A DNA stretch of 17,917 nucleotides from positions 1 to 17,917 of the forward strand of contig VHAW01000020.1 of assembly GCA_016872225.1 (NCBI GenBank). Reading direction: 5' to 3'. Below the pieces are notes generated by a model. That model worked only from the letters and a program-made list of their open reading frames with translations. It was not told the origin of the DNA and ran no database searches. A program made the translations under genes and the position numbers. The DNA comes from Sphingomonadales bacterium. GTDB taxonomy: Bacteria > Bacteroidota > Bacteroidia > UBA7662. This document shows positions 14,288 to 17,917 of the stretch, in pieces; position 1 is the first letter of the stretch, and each line of letters starts with the position of its first letter.

Positions 14288-16363
14288 ATGAAAAATTTTA
14301 TTTTGACAAGTCGATTCAAGCAAGTGTTTTTGGGGGCTCTTATGGTCATCTTAGGTGCTGTGGCTAACAATCCTGTAAGCTCTCAACCTATTCAAGTTCT
14401 TGCTGGAACAGTGACTTCATGCGGTGGGGATACGGTTACGGTCCCCATTTCGATCTTGAACGGCTCCAACCTTGGAGCTATTTCGTTGTCCCTAAACTAT
14501 AACAATACTAATTTGACCTACGTCGGCTACAACGGCGCCAATCCGAGTCTTGGATCTAATTTGATTGTGAATCCCACCATGATGGGTAATACTCCGCAGG
14601 TTCGGATTGCCTGGTTCAATATTGTTCCCATTAACCTTAACGGGGTGGTTTTGAATATGCGATTTGTGGCCAACGGAAATTCGACCATGGTTTGGGATCT
14701 TGTGACCCCAGGGAATTGCGAATTGGCCGACTCGGCTGCTAATGTTATTCCCAATGTGAGTTATGTCAATGGGAATGTTACAGCGGCCCTCGCTCCAGGG
14801 ATTTCCCAACAGCCTAATGCCAATGTGCAGGTCATCGCAGGAGCGACTGCTACCTTTAATGTAACTGCTTCCAATGCAGTCTCCTACCAATGGCAAAGGC
14901 AATCCGGAAGTACTTGGATCAATTTGGCAAATGGTGGTGGTATCAGCGGTGCGACAGCGGCTTCCATGAACATTGCCGGCGTATCGGGCTCCTTGAACAA
15001 CACGGTTTACAGGGTGCGGGTAAATGGGGCCTGCGGTAACCCTTTGATTTCCACTTCATCAGTTTTACGCGTTGTAGTACCAATAGTGACCACCATCGGT
15101 ACGGTAGGTGGATGCGTTGGCGATACGGTATCCATTCCGGTTTCAGTGGATTCGGTAAATAATGTAGGGGCTATATCCTTAACTGTAACTTACGATTCCA
15201 CCAAATTGCAATGCCTTAATCTCGTTTCTGATTTGCATCCCGGATTCTCCAATAATTTTCTTTACAATTGTGGATTATTTCCAGGATTGGGCCGGCAATT
15301 CCGCGTGGCATGGTTTGACCTTAACCCCACAAACCTTTCAGGCCTCTTGTTCAAAATGAAATTCAAGGTTATCGCGACTAATATTTCGGCTTCGTCCACC
15401 ACTGCGGTAGGGTGGGATTTGGTTACTCCGGGGAATTGCGAATATGCTGATGCCAATGCTGACATTTTTCCTTATACCCAATATGTGGGTGGCGCGGTCA
15501 CCTTGCAATCGGCTGCAACCATCACAGCGTCTCCGATTTCCAACTTGACCGTTCCTCGAAATGCGCCGGTGACTATATCGGTATCGGCAACCAATGCACA
15601 GGCGTATCAATGGCAAAGGTTTGTCGGAACAACCTGGACCAACCTGTCCAACGGGGGTGGTCTAAGCGGGACCACGAGTGCTACCCTTTCCATCGCTTCA
15701 GCCGATCAGTCCTATAACAATTCCTATTTCAGGGCCGTGATTACCGGTTGTTCCAATCCGGTGCTGTCCGGGGTGTGCAGCCTTCGTGTTCGATACGGGG
15801 TTTCCGATAGAATTTCTTATCAAGCCGTGGTTCGCAATGCGGCTGGGGAGTTGGTGCGCAATCAAGCCGTTGGTGTACGTACGGCATTGGTTCGTGACAG
15901 CATAGGCGGTACCACTGTCTACAGCGAAACGCATGCTCTTACCACCAACGCAAACGGTTTGGTTTCCTTTGAATTTGGTGCAGGTTTGGTGGCCACAGGA
16001 ACCATGTTAGGCATGGATTGGTCCGATGGACCCTATTTTATTCGCACGGAGGTGGACTTGACTGGCTCCACGAATTATCAGTTTCTAGGCGGGCAACAAT
16101 TGTTGTCCGTGCCCTTTGCCCTCTATGCCGCAACAGCAGGGTCTGTGGCTTCTGGTTCGGGAACTGGCCTTCGAACAGCTTCGGGTAGTGCAGCCTCCTC
16201 GGGTCTGCCTGCATCGGGTGCTCCTGGAGCTATGGCCTATTGGAACGGTACGGAGTGGCTGATGATTCCCCCTGGAACCAACGGACAGTCTTTGGTCTTC
16301 TGTAACGGTGTGCCCACATGGGGCGCCTGCCCTATCGCAGGCTCTTCTTCACCTACTCGGTAA
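14288..16363 (+). CDS. Secreted protein with two cohesin-like and two Ig-like domains
   Basis: This is an exported protein of 691 residues without a catalytic motif. It begins with a signal peptide (MKNFILTSRFKQ, hydrophobic core, cleavage near residue 32). Two cohesin-like domains lie at about 36-166 and 267-407; both have a start like GGDTVTVPIS, then GAISLSLNYN or GAISLTVTYD, a middle QVRIAWF or QFRVAWF, and WDLVTPGNCE near the end. Each is followed by an Ig-like domain (about 170-262 and 410-502) with YQWQR and GGGxSG. The C-terminal module 507-617 (ISYQAVVRNAAGELV, YFIRTE, QLLSVPFALYA) is common in Bacteroidota exported proteins. A Gly/Ser/Ala linker and a tail with NGQSLVFCNGVPTWG end the protein. 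No T9SS sorting domain is seen. Its cohesin domains could bind the dockerin of the preceding gene; that is inference. The 3' end overlaps waaA by 15 bases. Confidence 0.85.
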   Translation: MKNFILTSRFKQVFLGALMVILGAVANNPVSSQPIQVLAGTVTSCGGDTVTVPISILNGSNLGAISLSLNYNNTNLTYVGYNGANPSLGSNLIVNPTMMGNTPQVRIAWFNIVPINLNGVVLNMRFVANGNSTMVWDLVTPGNCELADSAANVIPNVSYVNGNVTAALAPGISQQPNANVQVIAGATATFNVTASNAVSYQWQRQSGSTWINLANGGGISGATAASMNIAGVSGSLNNTVYRVRVNGACGNPLISTSSVLRVVVPIVTTIGTVGGCVGDTVSIPVSVDSVNNVGAISLTVTYDSTKLQCLNLVSDLHPGFSNNFLYNCGLFPGLGRQFRVAWFDLNPTNLSGLLFKMKFKVIATNISASSTTAVGWDLVTPGNCEYADANADIFPYTQYVGGAVTLQSAATITASPISNLTVPRNAPVTISVSATNAQAYQWQRFVGTTWTNLSNGGGLSGTTSATLSIASADQSYNNSYFRAVITGCSNPVLSGVCSLRVRYGVSDRISYQAVVRNAAGELVRNQAVGVRTALVRDSIGGTTVYSETHALTTNANGLVSFEFGAGLVATGTMLGMDWSDGPYFIRTEVDLTGSTNYQFLGGQQLLSVPFALYAATAGSVASGSGTGLRTASGSAASSGLPASGAPGAMAYWNGTEWLMIPPGTNGQSLVFCNGVPTWGACPIAGSSSPTR

Positions 16364-17797
16364 GGTTTTATTTATCCTTTCCAGGCAACGATTGGTTGCT
16401 CCTGAGCGCCCTTGACAGAACGCTTTGATTTGCGTATGGATATCGGGTGTTATGCCGCTTGATTGTTTGTAAAAATTTCGAGCTGATGGGCGTGTCTTTT
16501 TTTCGAAAAGGCTCAATATGGTTGAATCCGCGGAATATGTAGCTGCAAAGCCATGTTCCAATAGTTCTTCGGCCTCTGTAAACCCTTGGTATCTTGGGCC
16601 AAAACCGATGGGCAAACCGTAAACAGCAGCCTCCAGAACATTGTGTATTCCTGCTCCGAATCCTCCGCCTATCCAAGCAGCCTGTCCGTAACGGTAGAGC
16701 TTGGACAGAAGGCCTTTCTGATCGATGATGAGGACATCAAGGGATCCCAAATTGTCGGCGAGGGCCGTGCTTTCAGAGTTGATTCGGGAATAAAGTTGCC
16801 AGCGTATAGGGGAAGGCGACGGTGAGGAGATTTGTTGAACAAGGATTTCCAGCGATTGAATTTGCTTGGGGGTAATCTCGTGAGGTACCAGGATTAATTT
16901 CCACCGCCCCTGCGGAAGACGGGCAGAGGTGTTGAGGTGCTGCTGAACCAAACCTTCGCATAGCAGGCGATGATCCGCGGGCCATGTGGAACCTCCTATC
17001 ATTACCGGTCTTGCAAGGGTGTGCTGGACCTGTTCATTAAATTCAATCGGATGACTCTTAGGGCCTTCACGGGCCATTTGGCCCGACTCATTTTGGCAAA
17101 ACGCATCCAGAATGCGATCATGGAAGGGATACGCTGCCAGTTTTAAAACCCTGTCGTAGCGGGTGTCGCCGCATAAAACGGCGTGGTGTACCCCGTTGCC
17201 CGCAAGCAGTTCCAGAGTGATCTGGTCTTGCACCCAAAATTCGGTCACGCAGGAGGACATTGCCGACCATAAGGGTCGTACGGATGGATGCAACCACCAG
17301 GAACGGGGTTGCAATTTGGCGCAAGCGATGTACAAGGGAATGTGATGATAGTGAAGGCCGCAAAAGTGATGGTACCAAAAATCATACTTGATGAAAATCG
17401 CCAAGCGTGGGCGCAGGACTTTAATCCATTGATGGACCTGTTGCGGTAAATCCGCCGACATCATGAGGCATAAATCGGCTTCGGGTGGGCAGTGGCCCAC
17501 GCCGTAAGCTGATGGGGAATACAGGCTCAGAAGAAGGGGGTCTTCTGGATATTTTTCTCTCCAGGCCTGCATCAAAGGCAAGGCCTGCTCTAGTTCTCCT
17601 GCAGAGGATGCATGGAACCATACATAGCCCTGGGTTGTCGCAGGTTTGAGAAGGTATTGTCGGGTATGCCTGCGGCCTTGGATTAGGGCGGCAGCCCGAC
17701 GATGCCCCAAGATAGCTGCCAAGCCTACTAGATTGGAATATAGGCGAATAACAAGAGAATAAGCGTCTTCGTACCAAGCAAGGACCTTCACCATCAA
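16349..17797 (-). CDS. waaA: 3-deoxy-D-manno-octulosonic acid (Kdo) transferase
   Basis: This enzyme (also called kdtA) transfers Kdo from CMP-Kdo to lipid A precursor at the inner face of the inner membrane, which shows a Gram-negative envelope. The N-terminus (about 5-32, with LVIRLYSNLVGLAAILG) is the usual membrane-associated helix. The N-terminal GT-B domain has WFHASSAGELEQ, where E68 corresponds to the proposed general base, then YSPSAYG and FIKYDFWYHHF, typical of Bacteroidota WaaA. The C-terminal domain has IGGSTWPADH, LILVPHE and GAGIHNVLEAAVYGLPIGFGPRYQGFTEAEEL, which bind the sugar nucleotide. At 482 residues it is longer than most family members (about 410-430). Start M1 at 17797 or M2 at 17794 is equivalent. 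It follows another minus-strand gene after 21 bases, probably in one operon. Confidence 0.94.
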   Translation of the reverse strand: MMVKVLAWYEDAYSLVIRLYSNLVGLAAILGHRRAAALIQGRRHTRQYLLKPATTQGYVWFHASSAGELEQALPLMQAWREKYPEDPLLLSLYSPSAYGVGHCPPEADLCLMMSADLPQQVHQWIKVLRPRLAIFIKYDFWYHHFCGLHYHHIPLYIACAKLQPRSWWLHPSVRPLWSAMSSCVTEFWVQDQITLELLAGNGVHHAVLCGDTRYDRVLKLAAYPFHDRILDAFCQNESGQMAREGPKSHPIEFNEQVQHTLARPVMIGGSTWPADHRLLCEGLVQQHLNTSARLPQGRWKLILVPHEITPKQIQSLEILVQQISSPSPSPIRWQLYSRINSESTALADNLGSLDVLIIDQKGLLSKLYRYGQAAWIGGGFGAGIHNVLEAAVYGLPIGFGPRYQGFTEAEELLEHGFAATYSADSTILSLFEKKTRPSARNFYKQSSGITPDIHTQIKAFCQGRSGATNRCLERINKTLPSR

Positions 17798-17818
17798 TCG
17801 AAATAAAGTTCAGTTTTT

Positions 17819-17917
17819 TCACTTCTTTCGTAGATTGGTAATATCCACGAAATCCTCAACCCGCTTAACATATCCCGGCGTGCACTGTGGGCAGGTAATC
17901 CGGTATCGTAACGCACG
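17819..17917 (-). CDS. C-terminal end of an unidentified protein with a CPQC motif (truncated by window edge)
   Basis: The minus strand is open from the window edge to a TGA at 17821-17819, coding the last 32 residues of a protein. The visible part is RYRITCPQC followed by a basic end, DITNLRKK. The CxxC pair suggests half of a zinc site or a redox motif, but I do not recognise the family. The stop is 21 bases before waaA, so the genes are probably co-transcribed. A real gene is supported by the position and protein-like composition, but the fragment is short. Confidence 0.5.
   Translation of the reverse strand, partial: RALRYRITCPQCTPGYVKRVEDFVDITNLRKK

Overview
The window is a chromosomal segment of a Bacteroidota bacterium. 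The evidence is a DUF4290 gene directly before murA, a secreted protein with a type IX secretion (T9SS) C-terminal sorting domain, Bacteroidota-type lipid A Kdo transferase, and promoters of the TTTG-N20-TAnnTTTG kind in place of the classical -35/-10 boxes. Most genes are housekeeping genes on the + strand. I see no tRNA, rRNA, CRISPR array, insertion sequence or phage gene. The class within the phylum cannot be decided from the sequence.

Left part (1-7467, all + strand): the 3' end of an oligopeptide/dipeptide-type ABC permease, shikimate kinase (aroK), a UvrD/PcrA helicase whose stop codon lies inside a 12-bp tandem repeat, the DUF4290 protein overlapping murA by one base, nucleoside diphosphate kinase (ndk) with its own promoter, and a DAO-family FAD oxidoreductase whose start overlaps the ndk end. 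The genes are tightly packed. The MurA has Asp in place of the catalytic Cys, a change linked in other bacteria to fosfomycin insensitivity.

Middle (7492-12595): a TIGR01777/YfcH-type epimerase-like protein on the minus strand is divergent from odhA-odhB, the E1 and E2 subunits of 2-oxoglutarate dehydrogenase. A 12-bp perfect palindrome and an odhA -7 element lie in the short divergent spacer. The E2 is unusual: no peripheral subunit-binding domain can be found between its lipoyl and catalytic domains, only an Ala/Pro/Ser/Val linker containing an 18-bp tandem repeat.

Right part (12798-16363): two neighbouring genes for exported proteins form the most interesting locus. The first has a signal peptide, a dockerin-like calcium-binding module, a cohesin-like beta domain and a T9SS sorting domain. 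The second has a signal peptide, two cohesin-like domains alternating with two Ig-like domains, and a Bacteroidota C-terminal module, but no recognisable T9SS sorting domain. Together they look like a small surface cohesin-dockerin assembly without any visible catalytic enzyme. The second gene converges on, and overlaps by 15 bp, waaA (kdtA) on the minus strand. The last 99 bases hold the C-terminal end of another minus-strand gene just upstream of waaA.

No stretch longer than about 200 bases lacks a gene.
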